Below, piece after piece: positions 40,573 through 51,469 of a stretch of 64,000 nt of DNA. Numbering within the stretch: position 1 is the first letter of the stretch; every line of letters starts with the position of its first letter. The stretch comes from Lysobacteraceae bacterium NML07-0707 (lineage in GTDB: Bacteria; Pseudomonadota; Gammaproteobacteria; Xanthomonadales; Xanthomonadaceae). Location of the stretch: contig NWQT01000022.1 of the NCBI GenBank assembly GCA_002798295.1, positions 1 through 64,000 on the forward strand. Direction: 5' to 3'. Below the pieces are notes generated by a model. The model was not told the DNA's origin, did not search any database, and worked only from the letters and a program-made list of their open reading frames with translations. The translations under genes and the position numbers were made by a program.

Positions 40573-42023
40573 TCAATACACTCGGAAAAAGCGCGACCCA
40601 GCTGGGCAATCAGATCACGTGCCAAAAGGCTGGTTTCACCGCATTCCTGCACCGCCGCATCACCAGCACGGCCATGCAGCCAGGCGCCGATACTGGCCGC
40701 CTGCATGGGGGCATGCCCTTGTGCCAGAAGCGTTGCGATGATGCCCGCCAGGGTATCACCCATGCCCGGCGAGGCCATGCCGGGGTTGCCCACATCCAGA
40801 ATGCGCGGGGTTTGTCCCGGCGCGGCAATCACGCTCCCTGCGCCTTTCAGCACCACGGCGCATTGATAGCGCCCGGCAAGCTCGTCGGCAGCGGCAATCC
40901 GGTCATGGCCAATATCGGCAGTGCTGCAATCCAACAGCCGCGCTGCCTCGCCCGGATGCGGGGTCAGTACTGCCTGTGGCACGGCTCGCGGCTGCGCGGC
41001 CAGCAAGTTCAGCGCATCGGCATCCAGCACGCAGGGTTTGCCGCTGTCCAGCACCCGCGCCAAGTGCGCCCGCGCCCAATCTCCTTGCCCCAGCCCCATG
41101 CCGAGCGCGATGGCATCGGCCGTCGCCATGACGTTGTGCAAGGCATCATCAAGCACGGTCATCGCCTCCGGGCAGCGGCTGAGCAAAGCGCCGTGATGCT
41201 CCGTGCGAGTCGCCACCTGCACCCAGCCTGCGCCACTGCGCAGTGCCGCCTCCGCCCCCAGCAGCACCGCACCGCCCATGCCATGCTCACCGCCAATAAG
41301 CAGTACGCGGCCATAGTCGCCCTTGTGGCTGTCACGTTTGCGCTGCGGCAGTTTCGGCACTGGCATGATGCAGGCGCGCGCTGACAAGCCGTTGAAACAT
41401 GCCTGCGGTACATCCAGTGACGCCAGCGCCAGAGTGCCGACATGATTGCAGGCTCGCCCGCTAGCCAGCCCGGCATGAGCCGCGATGAATTGCAGGGTGT
41501 ACCGCGCCTCAATCGCCACGCCCGGCACTGCGCCGGTTTCAGCATTCACGCCGCTGGGGGTGTCAAGCGCCAGAATTTGCGCAGGATGCTCATTGGCAGC
41601 GGCAATCAATGCGGCGACATCCGCCTCCGGCGCACGTACCAAGCCGATGCCGAACAAGGCATCGACAATCACATCCGCTGGCGGCAATTCCCCGGCAAAC
41701 ACTTCGACCTTGCCACCGGCCTGACGGTATTCCTGAGCCATCTGCCGTGCCAGCTTGCTTGCAGGCGGCAACGAGGCCGGTTGCAGCACGCATACCGCAC
41801 GCCCGGAAAGCAGGGCGTGCTGTGCCAGCACCCAGCCATCCCCGCCATTATTGCCGGGGCCTGCCAGCACCAGGATGCGTTTGGCATCCGGCCAATGCGC
41901 AAGCAACAGCCGCCATGCCGCCTGGCCGGCGCGGCGCATCAGGCTGTCTTCATCCAGCCCGGCCTCCAAACCTGCGCGGCGCTCCAGCGCCCGCAATGCG
42001 GCATTGTCATAAAGCTCAAACAT
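40569..42023 (-). CDS. nnr: Bifunctional NAD(P)HX epimerase/dehydratase
   Basis: Repairs hydrated NADH and NADPH. The 484-residue protein fuses an N-terminal YjeF_N epimerase domain (residues ~1-210; VLAGPGNNGGDGWVLA and VDALFGIGL) to a C-terminal ADP/ATP-dependent dehydratase domain (residues ~225-480; GGEHGMGGAVLLGAEAALRSGAG, VLTPHPGEAARLL, VLKGAGSVIA, NPGMASPGMGDTLAGIIA). It is divergent from queG with only 22 bases between starts. Confidence 0.95.
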   Translation of the reverse strand: MFELYDNAALRALERRAGLEAGLDEDSLMRRAGQAAWRLLLAHWPDAKRILVLAGPGNNGGDGWVLAQHALLSGRAVCVLQPASLPPASKLARQMAQEYRQAGGKVEVFAGELPPADVIVDALFGIGLVRAPEADVAALIAAANEHPAQILALDTPSGVNAETGAVPGVAIEARYTLQFIAAHAGLASGRACNHVGTLALASLDVPQACFNGLSARACIMPVPKLPQRKRDSHKGDYGRVLLIGGEHGMGGAVLLGAEAALRSGAGWVQVATRTEHHGALLSRCPEAMTVLDDALHNVMATADAIALGMGLGQGDWARAHLARVLDSGKPCVLDADALNLLAAQPRAVPQAVLTPHPGEAARLLDCSTADIGHDRIAAADELAGRYQCAVVLKGAGSVIAAPGQTPRILDVGNPGMASPGMGDTLAGIIATLLAQGHAPMQAASIGAWLHGRAGDAAVQECGETSLLARDLIAQLGRAFSECIE

Positions 42024-42045
42024 GCGGGGATTTTATACTTGCCCA

Positions 42046-43110
42046 ATGTCTTTCCCCCAGCCAGCCCCCACCCGGCAACTTGTCGAACGCATCCGTGATC
42101 AGGCCATGCAGCTTGGTTTCAGCCGTTTTGGCATCAGCGGGATTGAACTGGGCGAGGATGCCGAGCATCTGCGCCGCTGGCTGGATGCGGGCATGCACGG
42201 CACGATGCAGTGGATGGCGGCGCACGGCGACAAACGCGCCCGCCCGGCAGAATTGGTGCCCGGCACGCTGTCGGTGATTTCCGTGGGACTCGATTATGGC
42301 CGCGCGCATGATGAGGCTTGGGAGACGCTGGCCAATGGTGAGCGCGCCTATGTCGCCCGCTATGCGCTGGGGCGTGACTACCACAAGCTGATGCGCAACC
42401 GCCTGCAAAAACTGGCCGAGGCGGTACAGGCGCTGCTGGGGCCGTTTGGCTATCGCGCCTTTACCGATTCGGCCCCGGTGCTGGAGCGCGCCTTGGCGCG
42501 CAATGCCGGGCTTGGCTGGATTGGCAAACATACCTGTCTTATCGACAAGAACGGCGGCTCCTGGTTCTTCCTCGGCGAGCTATACACCGACCTGCCACTG
42601 CCGCCTTCAGCCCCGGCCAGCAACCATTGCGGCACCTGCAGCCGCTGTATCGACATTTGCCCGACCCAGGCCATCATCGCCCCGTACCGGCTGGATGCGC
42701 GCCGCTGCATCAGCTATCTGACCATCGAACATCAGGGCAGCATCCCCGAGGACTTGCGCCGCGGTATCGGCAACCGCATTTTCGGCTGCGACGACTGTCA
42801 GCTCATCTGCCCCTGGAACAAATTTGCCCGGCGCTTCGAGGAACCGGATTTTGCGCCACGCAACCGTCTGGATGTGGCCTCGCTGGTGGAGCTGTTCGCC
42901 TGGGAAGAAGACGAATTCCTGCGCCGTACCGAAGGCTCGCCCATCCGCCGCAGTGGTCACGAGCGCTGGCTGCGCAATATCGCTGTGGCGCTGGGCAATG
43001 CCCCCACTACACCCGCCATCATCGCCGCCCTGCACAGCCGTGCGCAGCATCCCTCAGAACTGGTACGTGAGCATGTGGCCTGGGCGCTGGCGCAGCATGT
43101 AGCGCCATAA
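42046..43110 (+). CDS. queG: Epoxyqueuosine reductase, cobalamin-dependent
   Basis: QueG makes queuosine from epoxyqueuosine in the tRNA anticodon and needs cobalamin and two [4Fe-4S] clusters. The 354-residue protein has the N-terminal cobalamin-binding region (LGRDYHKLMRNRLQ, DSAPVLERALARNAGLGWIGKHT). The ferredoxin-like cysteines are in HCGTCSRCIDICPTQA and CDDCQLICPWN, and a C-terminal HEAT-like helix region follows. The ATG at 42046 fits the family start. It links to the cobalamin genes at 12-22 kb as a consumer of the cofactor. Confidence 0.95.
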   Translation: MSFPQPAPTRQLVERIRDQAMQLGFSRFGISGIELGEDAEHLRRWLDAGMHGTMQWMAAHGDKRARPAELVPGTLSVISVGLDYGRAHDEAWETLANGERAYVARYALGRDYHKLMRNRLQKLAEAVQALLGPFGYRAFTDSAPVLERALARNAGLGWIGKHTCLIDKNGGSWFFLGELYTDLPLPPSAPASNHCGTCSRCIDICPTQAIIAPYRLDARRCISYLTIEHQGSIPEDLRRGIGNRIFGCDDCQLICPWNKFARRFEEPDFAPRNRLDVASLVELFAWEEDEFLRRTEGSPIRRSGHERWLRNIAVALGNAPTTPAIIAALHSRAQHPSELVREHVAWALAQHVAP

Positions 43111-43111
43111 A

Positions 43112-45682
43112 TCAATTCAAGGCCTTAAGCCGGTAAATCGCTTCCAGTGCTTGTTTGGGGGTCAGCTCGTCCGGGTCGAGGGCGGCCAGCGCTTCTTCGG
43201 CTGCGCTGCGGGTCGGGGCAAACAGGCCAATTTGCTGCGGCTGCGCCGGTGTTGCAGCGGGCAAGGGCGGCGTGGGCTTGGTCTGCCCGCCCTGCTCCAG
43301 CTCGGCAAGCCGGGCGCGGGCCGCGCTGACCACGGTTTTGGGCAGCCCCGCCAGCGAGGCCACTTGCAGGCCAAAACTGCGATTGGCAGGCCCTTCTTTG
43401 AGCGCGTGCATGAACACCAGACGATCCTCATGCTCGACCGCATCCAGATGCACATTGCGGATGCCGCTGCCGGGCTTCGCCAGGGCGGTCAGTTCAAAGT
43501 AATGGGTGGCAAACAGGGTCAGGCTGCGGTTGCCATCGGCCAGATGACGGGCACAGGCATCAGCCAGCGCCAGACCGTCATAAGTGGAGGTGCCGCGACC
43601 AATCTCATCCATCAATACCAATGACTGCGGCGTGGCATGGTGCAGGATATAGCTGGTTTCGCTCATTTCCACCATGAAAGTGGACTGCCCCTTGGCCAGG
43701 TCATCACCGGCGCCGATGCGGGTCAGGATGCGGTCAATCGGGCCGATACGGGCGCTGCGCGCCGGCACGAAACTGCCGATATGCGCCAGCAGCACAATCA
43801 GCGCATTCTGGCGCATATAGGTGGACTTGCCGCCCATATTGGGACCGGTGATGATCAGCATCCGGCTATCGGCATCCAGATGCAGGTCGTTGGGCGTGAA
43901 CGGCTCCTGGCGCACGGCCTCCACCACCGGATGCCGTCCATCACGAATCTCCAGCCCCGGCTGCTCGACAAGCGCCGGTCGCGCCCAGTCCAGCGCCTCG
44001 GCACGCTCGGCAAAGGCACACAGCACATCCAGCTCGGACAGCGCCTCGGCGCAGGCACGCAAAGGCGTGATGTTGTCGTTCAATCTGTCGAGTATTGCTT
44101 CGTACAAGAATTTTTCGCGCGTCAGCGCACGCTCGCGGGCAGAGAGCACCTTGTCCTCGAAATTCTTCAGTTCCTCGGTGATATAGCGCTCGGCATTGGC
44201 CAGCGTCTGCCGGCGGCTGTAATGCACCGGCGCCTTGTCGGCATGCACCTTGCCCATTTCGATGTAATAGCCATGCACGCGGTTGTAGCCGACTTTCAGT
44301 GTGGCAACGCCGGTGGCCTCGCGCTCGCGCGCTTCCAGCTCAACCAGGAACTGGTCGGCATGGGTGGAGAGCCGGCGCAATTCATCCAGCTTGGCATCGA
44401 AACCCTCGGCAATCACGCCGCCATCGCGCGCCAGGAGCGGCGGCTGCGCCACCACCGCGCGCTGCAAAAAATCGGCGATTTCAGCATGCTCCCCCATGCG
44501 CCCGGCAAGTTCGGCCAGACGCGGTGAGTCCAGCCCCTCAAAATCGGCGCGCAGCGCAGGCAGGCTTGACAGCGCATCGCGCAGGGTGGAGAGGTCACGC
44601 GGGCGGGCGCTGCGCAAGGCCACGCGGGTGAGGATGCGCTCGATATCGCCAAAGCCGCGAAAAGTCGTGCGCAGGTCTTCCGCCACTCGCGCATCCAGCA
44701 GGGTTTGCACCGCCTGCAATCGTGCATTGATGATGCCCTGCGAGCGCAATGGCCGGTGCAGCCAGCGCCGCAGCAACCGCCCGCCCATCGGCGTGATGGT
44801 GGAATCGAGCACGCCCAGCAGGGTGTTGCGGGTATCGCCGTCGATACGGGTATCGAGTTCCAGATGGCGTCGGGTCGCGGCGTTCATGGCAATCGCGCCA
44901 TCGCCTGATTCCAGGCTAATCGCGGTCAAGTGCGGCAGGCGCTGCTTTTGGGTTTCTTCCACATAGCCCAGCAACGCCCCGGCTGCGGCCACCGGCAATG
45001 GCAGTGCGTCGATACCGAAAGCGGACAAATCATGCAGGCCAAAAAATGCCAGCAGCTTGCGCCGCGCCGCATCGGCATCGAACAGCCACGGCGCACGGCG
45101 GCGCACCCCGCTGCGGCTCAACAGCGCCTCCGGCCAGCCCTCTTCATCGGCAACCAGAAGCTCCACCGGCTCCAGCCGCGCCAGCTCGGCTTCCAGCATG
45201 TCGTCATTGCCCAGCTGCGCCACATGAAAACGGCCGCCGGCCAGATCCGCCCAGGCAAGACCGTAGCCCTCCTTGCCACGCGCCACCGCCATCAACAAGG
45301 TATCGCGGCGGTCTTGCAGCAAGGCCTCGTCGGTCACCGTGCCCGGGGTGACAATCCGCACCACCTTGCGCTCCACCAGACCCTTGGAAGTGGCCGGGTC
45401 GCCGATTTGTTCGCAAATCGCCACCGACTCGCCCAGCGCCACCAGCCGCGCCAGATAGCTTTCATAGGCATGATGCGGCACCCCGGCCATCGGAATCGGC
45501 TGCCCGGCACTCATGCCGCGCTGGGTCAGGGTCAGGTCCAGAAGCCGCGCCGCCTTGCGCGCATCGTCATAGAACAGCTCGTAAAAATCCCCCATGCGGA
45601 AGAACAGCAGCACATCCGGGTGCTCGGCCTTGGCGGCAAGAAACTGGCGCATCAGGGGGGTGTGCTGGTCGAGATTGGACAT
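43112..45682 (-). CDS. mutS: DNA mismatch repair protein MutS
   Basis: Recognises mismatches and starts repair. The 856-residue protein carries the mismatch-wedge motif [15 protein letters not shown] near residue 30 (Phe-x-Glu), a connector, lever and clamp region, and the ATPase domain with Walker [30 protein letters not shown] and ATHYFELT. The C terminus ends in a dimerisation segment ([16 protein letters not shown]). Full length; no interruption. Divergent from pncC. Confidence 0.97.
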   Translation of the reverse strand: MSNLDQHTPLMRQFLAAKAEHPDVLLFFRMGDFYELFYDDARKAARLLDLTLTQRGMSAGQPIPMAGVPHHAYESYLARLVALGESVAICEQIGDPATSKGLVERKVVRIVTPGTVTDEALLQDRRDTLLMAVARGKEGYGLAWADLAGGRFHVAQLGNDDMLEAELARLEPVELLVADEEGWPEALLSRSGVRRRAPWLFDADAARRKLLAFFGLHDLSAFGIDALPLPVAAAGALLGYVEETQKQRLPHLTAISLESGDGAIAMNAATRRHLELDTRIDGDTRNTLLGVLDSTITPMGGRLLRRWLHRPLRSQGIINARLQAVQTLLDARVAEDLRTTFRGFGDIERILTRVALRSARPRDLSTLRDALSSLPALRADFEGLDSPRLAELAGRMGEHAEIADFLQRAVVAQPPLLARDGGVIAEGFDAKLDELRRLSTHADQFLVELEAREREATGVATLKVGYNRVHGYYIEMGKVHADKAPVHYSRRQTLANAERYITEELKNFEDKVLSARERALTREKFLYEAILDRLNDNITPLRACAEALSELDVLCAFAERAEALDWARPALVEQPGLEIRDGRHPVVEAVRQEPFTPNDLHLDADSRMLIITGPNMGGKSTYMRQNALIVLLAHIGSFVPARSARIGPIDRILTRIGAGDDLAKGQSTFMVEMSETSYILHHATPQSLVLMDEIGRGTSTYDGLALADACARHLADGNRSLTLFATHYFELTALAKPGSGIRNVHLDAVEHEDRLVFMHALKEGPANRSFGLQVASLAGLPKTVVSAARARLAELEQGGQTKPTPPLPAATPAQPQQIGLFAPTRSAAEEALAALDPDELTPKQALEAIYRLKALN

Positions 45683-45724
45683 CCGGGTGACAATGCGGGG
45701 GAAACAAGCCGCCTAGTTTGCCCG

Positions 45725-46228
45725 ATGAATATCCCCACTGACAGCCAGCTTGAACAACTCGCCCGCCAAACCGGCGCGGCACTGTGCCGCCAACACCTGA
45801 TGCTGGTCACTGCCGAAAGCTGTACTGGCGGCTGGATTGCCAAGGCCGCCACCGGCATCAACGGCGCATCCGAATGGTTCGACTGCGGCATGGTTGCCTA
45901 CAGTTATGAGGCCAAGCAGGCACTGCTCGGGGTGCGCCCGGAAACCCTGGAAAAACACGGCGCGGTCAGCCGCGAATGTGTGGCGGAAATGGTCGCCGGC
46001 GCCCTGGTGCATTCCGGTGCCAGCATGGCGGTGGCCGTTACCGGCATCGCCGGCCCGGGCGGCGGCGCCCCGGACAAACCGGTCGGCAGCGTCTGGATTG
46101 GCTGGAAACGCCGCGGCGACTACGCCCGTACCGAATTGTTCCAGTTCGACGGCAACCGCGATGCCGTCCGCCGCCAGACCGTCGCCCAGGCACTGCAGGG
46201 CATTCTGGAGATGCTGGAGAGCCCCTGA
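45725..46228 (+). CDS. pncC: Nicotinamide-nucleotide amidase (CinA C-terminal domain protein)
   Basis: Deamidates NMN to nicotinate mononucleotide, recycling the by-product of DNA ligase. The 167-residue stand-alone CinA C-terminal domain shows LVTAESCTGGWIAKAAT near residue 28, GMVAYSYEAKQ, and VAVTGIAGPGGGAPDKPVGSVWIG. The ATG at 45725 was chosen because the much longer frame upstream is antisense to mutS. It converges with argH. Confidence 0.93.
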   Translation: MNIPTDSQLEQLARQTGAALCRQHLMLVTAESCTGGWIAKAATGINGASEWFDCGMVAYSYEAKQALLGVRPETLEKHGAVSRECVAEMVAGALVHSGASMAVAVTGIAGPGGGAPDKPVGSVWIGWKRRGDYARTELFQFDGNRDAVRRQTVAQALQGILEMLESP

Positions 46229-46232
46229 AAAA

Positions 46233-46260
46233 CAACCGCATATCCTTCTGACTGCGGTTG
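46233..46260 (-). terminator. Intrinsic terminator after the arginine operon
   Basis: Stem CAACCGCA / TGCGGTTG (8 bp, 12-base loop) lies 23 bases after the argH stop; on the minus strand it is followed by TTTTTC. It closes the arg operon. It may also slow pncC transcripts on the other strand, though no T tract follows there. Confidence 0.7.
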
Positions 46261-46283
46261 CAGCGTAGTTGTATTTCGAACTG

Positions 46284-47564
46284 CTATTGCCAGCGGTGCT
46301 TGAGCTGCTCAAGTTGCATATCGCCGGCACTGCCTGGAGAAACGCGCTCGGCAAGACTGTGCGCCGGATCGCCCTCGGCCCAGCGTTCGGGTTTGGCGGC
46401 TTCGCGGTAGGCATCGCGGAAGGGCATGCCCTGACAGGCGAGCGTCACGGCAAGGTCGGTGGCGTACATTGAAGGCTCCAATGCGTTTTGCAGGGATTCT
46501 TCCCGCCATCGCAGCGCCTGCATCAGTGCTGGCAACAGGGCGAGCGCGGCCATGCCGCGGGCAAAGCCTTGCACCAGGGCGCCCTTGCCCGGTTGCAGGT
46601 CGCGGTGATAACCCGAGGGCAGCGACAGCAATTGCTCGATTTCGGTCTTGGCCGCCGCCACGCTGGCATAGCTGGCGCGCATGAGTTCGATGACATCCGG
46701 GTTGCGTTTGTTGGGCATGATCGAGCTGCCGGTGGTGTATTGGGCAGGCAGTTCGACAAAACCAAATTCGGCGCTGGTAAACAGGCTCAAATCCCAGGCG
46801 AGGCGGCGCAGGTCGAGCATGGCGCTGCCGAGGGCTTCCAGCGCCGCCAGCTCGTATTTGCCGCGCGAAAGCTGGGCGTACAGGGGCGAGACCTGCATCC
46901 TGGCAAAGCCCAGCGCCTCGGTGGTGTAGGCGCGATCCAGCGGCAGGTTGACGCCGTAACCAGCAGCCGTACCCAGCGGATTGCTGTCGATAAGCTGCAA
47001 GGTGGCGCGGGCGCGCTCGCGGTTGTCGATAAAGGCTTCCGCCCAACCTGCCCACCACATGCCAGTGGAGGACACCACCGCACGTTGCAAATGGGTATAG
47101 CCCGGCATCGGCTGCTGCGCCTCGACTTCGGCGCGCGCCAGCGCAGTTCCGGCGATGTCATGGCATAGCGCGGCAAGCTGCTGCAATTGCGCTTTCAGCC
47201 AAAGCCGTGTGGCGACCAGCACCTGATCGTTGCGGCTACGGCCGGTATGGATCTTCTTGCCGGTATCGCCAAGGCGCTCGGTCAGGCGTGCCTCGATGGC
47301 CGAGTGCATATCCTCAAAGCGCGCATCCAGCACGAAGTCACCACGTTTGAAGTCCTTGGCCAGCGTGTCCAGCTCATGCTGCAAGGCGGTGAGTTCTTCC
47401 GCACTCAAGATGCCGATGCGCTGCAAGCCTTCGGCATGGACGCGGCTGGCCTCGATATCAAACCGCATGAATTCGCGGTCGAGAATGACATCTTCCCCGG
47501 CCAGAAAGCGCTGGATATCGGCATCGACGGCGATGCCCTGTTTTTGCCACAACAGATTGCTCAT
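46284..47564 (-). CDS. argH: Argininosuccinate lyase
   Basis: Final step of arginine synthesis: cleaves argininosuccinate to arginine and fumarate. The 426-residue protein is a fumarase/aspartase superfamily member with the signature [12 protein letters not shown] near residue 280, THLQRAV and [10 protein letters not shown]. It overlaps argC by 4 bases. Fumarate released here could feed the fumarase encoded at 57.7 kb. It is shorter than E. coli ArgH (457), but close to the length I expect in Xanthomonas relatives. Confidence 0.96.
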   Translation of the reverse strand: MSNLLWQKQGIAVDADIQRFLAGEDVILDREFMRFDIEASRVHAEGLQRIGILSAEELTALQHELDTLAKDFKRGDFVLDARFEDMHSAIEARLTERLGDTGKKIHTGRSRNDQVLVATRLWLKAQLQQLAALCHDIAGTALARAEVEAQQPMPGYTHLQRAVVSSTGMWWAGWAEAFIDNRERARATLQLIDSNPLGTAAGYGVNLPLDRAYTTEALGFARMQVSPLYAQLSRGKYELAALEALGSAMLDLRRLAWDLSLFTSAEFGFVELPAQYTTGSSIMPNKRNPDVIELMRASYASVAAAKTEIEQLLSLPSGYHRDLQPGKGALVQGFARGMAALALLPALMQALRWREESLQNALEPSMYATDLAVTLACQGMPFRDAYREAAKPERWAEGDPAHSLAERVSPGSAGDMQLEQLKHRWQ

Positions 47565-48529
47565 GGATGCAACTCACTGGAATGGGAAGGAAAAATACCG
47601 GCCAGCTCGTCAAAGCCAAAGGCCAGGTTCAGATTCTGCATCGCCTGGGTGGCCGCACCTTTGAGGAGATTGTCCAGCACGCTCACCAGCACCAGCCGCC
47701 TGCCCCCCTCATCCACGGCAAAGCCGCCCAGCATGGCGTGATGGCGACCGGCCACACGGCTCACCCAAGGCGCGTCCTCGCTGACCGCGACCAGCGGCTC
47801 ACCGGCATAGAACTCGCGCGTGCGCTGCAAGGCCTGCGCTGCGGTGATGCTGCGCTTCAGATGCAGGTTGGCGGTAATCGAAAGGCCACGAAAATGCGGC
47901 GCCACATGCGGCATGAATTCCACCGGCGCAGTATGACGAGTGACCTCGCGCTCGTGCAGATGGCCGGTCAGGGCATAGGGCATCAGGTTGTCGCGCAACA
48001 ATTCGACATTGTTCTTGTCGCTGGGCGTAGTGCCCGCGCCGGAATAGCCGGAAACGCCAAAGCACTGCACCGGCGCGGCCAAGTCCGCCTTGAACGGCGC
48101 AATGGCCAGCTGCATCGCCGTGGCATAGCAGCCGGGATTGCTGATGCGGCGCTGCCCCCTGTAATGCTGGCGGGTCAGCTCCGGCAGACCGTAATACCAG
48201 GCCTCATCAAAACGGTAATCGGCAGACAGATCGACAATCACCGTGTCTGGATGATGCGCCTCAATCGCCATCACATACTCGGCGCTCTTGCCGTTGGGCA
48301 AGGCCAGCACAACCGCATCGGCATGGTGCTTGGCCAGCGCCGCGGCATCGAGACTTTCATAGCAAAGCGTGCCCTGATAGGCGGGATTGTGCGCAGCCAG
48401 CGGCTGCCCGGCCAGCTCGCGCGAGGACACGAAGCCAAGTTCAAACTGCGGATGCGCGGCAACAAGACGAATCAATTCGGCGCCGGTATGGCCGCGCGCA
48501 CCGATGATGCCCAAGGTTTTGCTTTTCAT
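47561..48529 (-). CDS. argC: N-acetyl-gamma-glutamyl-phosphate reductase
   Basis: Reduces acetylglutamyl phosphate with NADPH. The 322-residue protein starts with the dinucleotide motif [16 protein letters not shown] and has the catalytic Cys134 in [21 protein letters not shown], and [12 protein letters not shown]. The ATG at 48529 was chosen because it directly precedes the NADP-binding strand; longer in-frame starts add a segment unlike the family. A membrane-protein gene separates it from argB. Confidence 0.95.
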   Translation of the reverse strand: MKSKTLGIIGARGHTGAELIRLVAAHPQFELGFVSSRELAGQPLAAHNPAYQGTLCYESLDAAALAKHHADAVVLALPNGKSAEYVMAIEAHHPDTVIVDLSADYRFDEAWYYGLPELTRQHYRGQRRISNPGCYATAMQLAIAPFKADLAAPVQCFGVSGYSGAGTTPSDKNNVELLRDNLMPYALTGHLHEREVTRHTAPVEFMPHVAPHFRGLSITANLHLKRSITAAQALQRTREFYAGEPLVAVSEDAPWVSRVAGRHHAMLGGFAVDEGGRRLVLVSVLDNLLKGAATQAMQNLNLAFGFDELAGIFPSHSSELHP

Positions 48530-48545
48530 GATGTCCTCATGTCGT

Positions 48546-49043
48546 TCATTGGTGCAAAGACGGGCACTGTGCATGCACTTCCGGGCTTAGCAACTGGCCA
48601 AACAGCACTATCCAAGTCATATAGCCCGCCACACCCAGCATCACCGGCAAGCCAATCGCCAGCATCAGGCGACCACGCCACAGCGCATAGGTTTTGCTGC
48701 GAATCGGCGTGTCTTTCCACAGCCACATGCCCGGCCACGGCCATTGCCCGTATTGCAGGCTGCGCAGGCCATCAAGCAACACATAAAACAGCACCGCAAA
48801 GTGAATCAACAAAAGTGGCGCCAGCATAATCCGCATACGCACAATGGCTTCACAGGCATCAGGGGACGTCTTCAACCACGCACTGGCCATCGGCATCAGC
48901 ACTTGTCCCCAAAGCACCATAAAACCAAGCCCTGCCACGATAATCACAGCCTGCGTCATGCGGCTGACATTGCGCGGGGCGATGCCCGCCGCTGTGCTTG
49001 GAGGGAGTTCGGGGGCAATGCGGAACCAATCCTCGAGGCTCAC
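48546..49043 (-). CDS. Membrane protein of unknown function inside the arginine operon
   Basis: A 165-residue protein with hydrophobic segments at about residues 30-50, 70-92 and 125-147, and aromatic-rich loops ([14 protein letters not shown]). I do not recognise a family. It starts with GTG one base after the argB stop and ends 16 bases before argC, so it must be co-transcribed and probably translationally coupled. No transport signature is visible; an inner-membrane role is likely. Its presence between argB and argC has no obvious explanation from the pathway. Confidence 0.75.
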   Translation of the reverse strand: MSLEDWFRIAPELPPSTAAGIAPRNVSRMTQAVIIVAGLGFMVLWGQVLMPMASAWLKTSPDACEAIVRMRIMLAPLLLIHFAVLFYVLLDGLRSLQYGQWPWPGMWLWKDTPIRSKTYALWRGRLMLAIGLPVMLGVAGYMTWIVLFGQLLSPEVHAQCPSLHQ

Positions 49044-49044
49044 T

Positions 49045-50382
49045 TCAGGCCTCTTTGTCGGTCAAGGTGGCCGGGCGCTGACGGCATTCCAGCACGCAAC
49101 GTTCAATCTGCGCAAAATCATCCAGGCCGTACCAGAACACTGTCCACTCGCCCTGCTTGCTGCTGCCGTCGGCTTCGTCAAAGTAGAAACTATTGACCGG
49201 GTTATGGCGGCGTGAGCGCCAGTACAGCGCCGGGGTTTGCGCACGCATCTGCGCCCACAGCGCCCGTCCCAGCCCCTCGCCCTGGGCCTCGTCAAGCACG
49301 GCGAACTTGTCCAGATAGATGCCCTGATCGGTACGCAGCAAAATCACTGCAGCGCGGTAGTTTTCGCTGACCCAGGCGCGTGCAACTGCGCTGCGCTCAA
49401 AGTAATCGGATGCCAATTGGCGGCCGAAGGCCGACTCAATCAGCCCGCGCAGGCGCGCAAGGTCAAACGCCTGCCAGTTGTCTGCGCACAGCACGCGCTC
49501 ACCACGCCGTACCAGGGTGCCCGAGCCTTTATGAGTAAACAGCTCACGCGCCAGCTCGGCAGGCCGGGTGATGGACACCGAGGAGGACAGCGGCACGGTG
49601 TCGAGCAGCGCCTTGATTTGCTCAATCTTCACCCGCATGCCGCCGTTGATCCACTCGGCCTGCATCAGCTGCTCGTAATCGCTGGAGAGGTTGATGGAAT
49701 CAATCACCTGCCCGTGCGCATCCAGAAGGCCGCCGGTGCCGGTCAGGAACACGATTTTGTCCGGCTGCACTTCGCGCACCAGCGCATTGGCGGCAAAATC
49801 GGCATTGATATTGACGATCTGCCCTTCGCGGGTTTCGCCGAGGCTGGCAATCACCGGAATGGAGCCGGCCTTGAGGCTTGCCCGCAGCGGCGTCAAATCC
49901 ACCCGGCTCACATCGCCTACCAGTCCGTAAGTGGCTTCGTCCTTCAAGGTCGCCTCGAACACACCACAAACAATCGAGGTGGCGCGGGTATCCAGCGCCT
50001 GCAAGGCTTCCACCAGTCGCAGGTTCTGCGCCTGCATCACCTGCCGGACGATGGCAAGCGTATCGGCGCGGGTCACGCGCAGGCCATCGACGGTGCGCTT
50101 TTCGATACCGGCCTCGGCAATGGCCGTATCCAACTGCGGCCCGGCGCCATGGATAACAATCGGCGTCAATCCGACATCCTGCAAAAACGCCAGTGAGGAG
50201 GTCAGCGCTTCCAGATCATCGCGCAGCACCGCCCCGCCGACCTTGACCACCGCAAAGCGGGCGGCCTCCAGCTCGGAATAACGCTTCAGATATTGGTTGA
50301 TTTCCTTGCTGCTGCCCATGCTGGAGAGCAGCCGCAGGATGGTCAGACGGGTTTGCCGGTCGTGGACGTGCAAAGGATTCAT
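49045..50382 (-). CDS. argB: Bifunctional N-acetylglutamate kinase / N-acetylglutamate synthase
   Basis: A 445-residue fusion. Residues ~1-285 are an amino-acid-kinase domain ([40 protein letters not shown]) that phosphorylates acetylglutamate. Residues ~290-435 are a GNAT domain ([38 protein letters not shown]) that acetylates glutamate, more like the vertebrate-type synthase than E. coli ArgA. Both committed steps therefore sit on one chain. This fused form is known from Xanthomonas and Maricaulis relatives. It is 7 bases after argE'. Confidence 0.94.
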   Translation of the reverse strand: MNPLHVHDRQTRLTILRLLSSMGSSKEINQYLKRYSELEAARFAVVKVGGAVLRDDLEALTSSLAFLQDVGLTPIVIHGAGPQLDTAIAEAGIEKRTVDGLRVTRADTLAIVRQVMQAQNLRLVEALQALDTRATSIVCGVFEATLKDEATYGLVGDVSRVDLTPLRASLKAGSIPVIASLGETREGQIVNINADFAANALVREVQPDKIVFLTGTGGLLDAHGQVIDSINLSSDYEQLMQAEWINGGMRVKIEQIKALLDTVPLSSSVSITRPAELARELFTHKGSGTLVRRGERVLCADNWQAFDLARLRGLIESAFGRQLASDYFERSAVARAWVSENYRAAVILLRTDQGIYLDKFAVLDEAQGEGLGRALWAQMRAQTPALYWRSRRHNPVNSFYFDEADGSSKQGEWTVFWYGLDDFAQIERCVLECRQRPATLTDKEA

Positions 50383-50389
50383 CGCGGTC

Positions 50390-51469
50390 TCAACTCAAAA
50401 TACGCAGGATGGATTGGGTGTATTGCTCAAGCTGCGCCAGCGCTACCCACTCATCGGCGGTGTGCGCCTGGGCAATGTCGCCGGGGCCATAAACAATCGC
50501 GGTGAGGCCGGCGGCGGAAAACAGCGAGGCTTCCGTCCAGAAGTCCACCGCATCGCCTATGGGCAACTGCAAAGAGGCGGCCAGTTGTTCAGCCTGATGG
50601 CGACGGCTTTCCGCTTCAGCTGCAACACCCGCGGGCAGGGATGGGCCACGGAAGGTTTCCTCGTAATCCGTGCCCAGTGTGGCAAACGCCTGAAACTGCC
50701 GGTGCAATTCGTCCATATCCTGCGAGGGCAGTGGCCGCAAGCCAAAGCGCACTTCGGCCTCGGGGGCGATGACATTGGCCTTGATGCCCCCCTCCACCCG
50801 GCCGATATTGAAGCGCAGCCCCTGCAAGCCGCCAAAGGCCTGCGCAGCGTGTGCGTCCACATGCTCAAGCGCGCGCGCGCCCCAGCGCATCGCCTGATGC
50901 AGGGCGCTGGCCTGCATCGCCTGTGCGCCCGAGGCATGCCCTGCCCGGCCATGAAACTGCATCCGCACCGCACTGATGCCGCGATGCGCCAGCACCGCGC
51001 GGCAACCCGTCGGCTCGGCCACAATCACGTTCTGGAAGCCATGCTGGCCTGCCAGAAAATGCGCGATGCAGCGTGGGTCATTGGCTTCCTCGTCATTGGA
51101 AAACAAGATCGCCATATCGCCGTTTGTCGCCTGCGCCGCGGTCAGCAAGCCCGCAGCCGCGCCCTTGATGTCGCAGGCGCCAAGGCCAATCGCGCGCCCG
51201 TCCCCAATGCGCAGCCGATGCGGATCGGCGCTCCAGGCTGGAGACGCCGGCACGGTATCCAGATGCACATTGAACAGCACCGATGGCTGGCCGCGCACCG
51301 CCAGCAACGACACCGCGCCGGCGCCGTGATCCGTCACCTGGATGTCAAAGCCCGGCAATTGCGCGCGCAGATAGGCAAACATCGGGCTATCGGCCGACAT
51401 CGCCCGCGGCGGATTGCGGCTATCGAAGGCCACCAACGCGGCCAGGTGCTCCAGTACGTGGTCCAACAT
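50390..51469 (-). CDS. argE: N-acetylcitrulline deacetylase (ArgE-like, M20 peptidase family)
   Basis: A 359-residue M20 metallohydrolase with metal-binding motifs [18 protein letters not shown] and the catalytic DEEANDP. A dimerisation domain ([10 protein letters not shown]) and C-terminal HTADEWV follow. In organisms using acetylornithine carbamoyltransferase the deacetylation step acts on N-acetylcitrulline, giving citrulline; the neighbouring argF' points to that substrate rather than acetylornithine. The ATG shares a base with the argG stop (TGATG), which is why this start was chosen over one 27 bases upstream. Confidence 0.9.
   Translation of the reverse strand: MLDHVLEHLAALVAFDSRNPPRAMSADSPMFAYLRAQLPGFDIQVTDHGAGAVSLLAVRGQPSVLFNVHLDTVPASPAWSADPHRLRIGDGRAIGLGACDIKGAAAGLLTAAQATNGDMAILFSNDEEANDPRCIAHFLAGQHGFQNVIVAEPTGCRAVLAHRGISAVRMQFHGRAGHASGAQAMQASALHQAMRWGARALEHVDAHAAQAFGGLQGLRFNIGRVEGGIKANVIAPEAEVRFGLRPLPSQDMDELHRQFQAFATLGTDYEETFRGPSLPAGVAAEAESRRHQAEQLAASLQLPIGDAVDFWTEASLFSAAGLTAIVYGPGDIAQAHTADEWVALAQLEQYTQSILRILS

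Noticed and set aside
44930-45724. Extended N terminus of pncC giving a 432-residue protein
   Set aside because: The extension is antisense to mutS and does not resemble the CinA N-terminal domain; the family stand-alone form starts at 45725.
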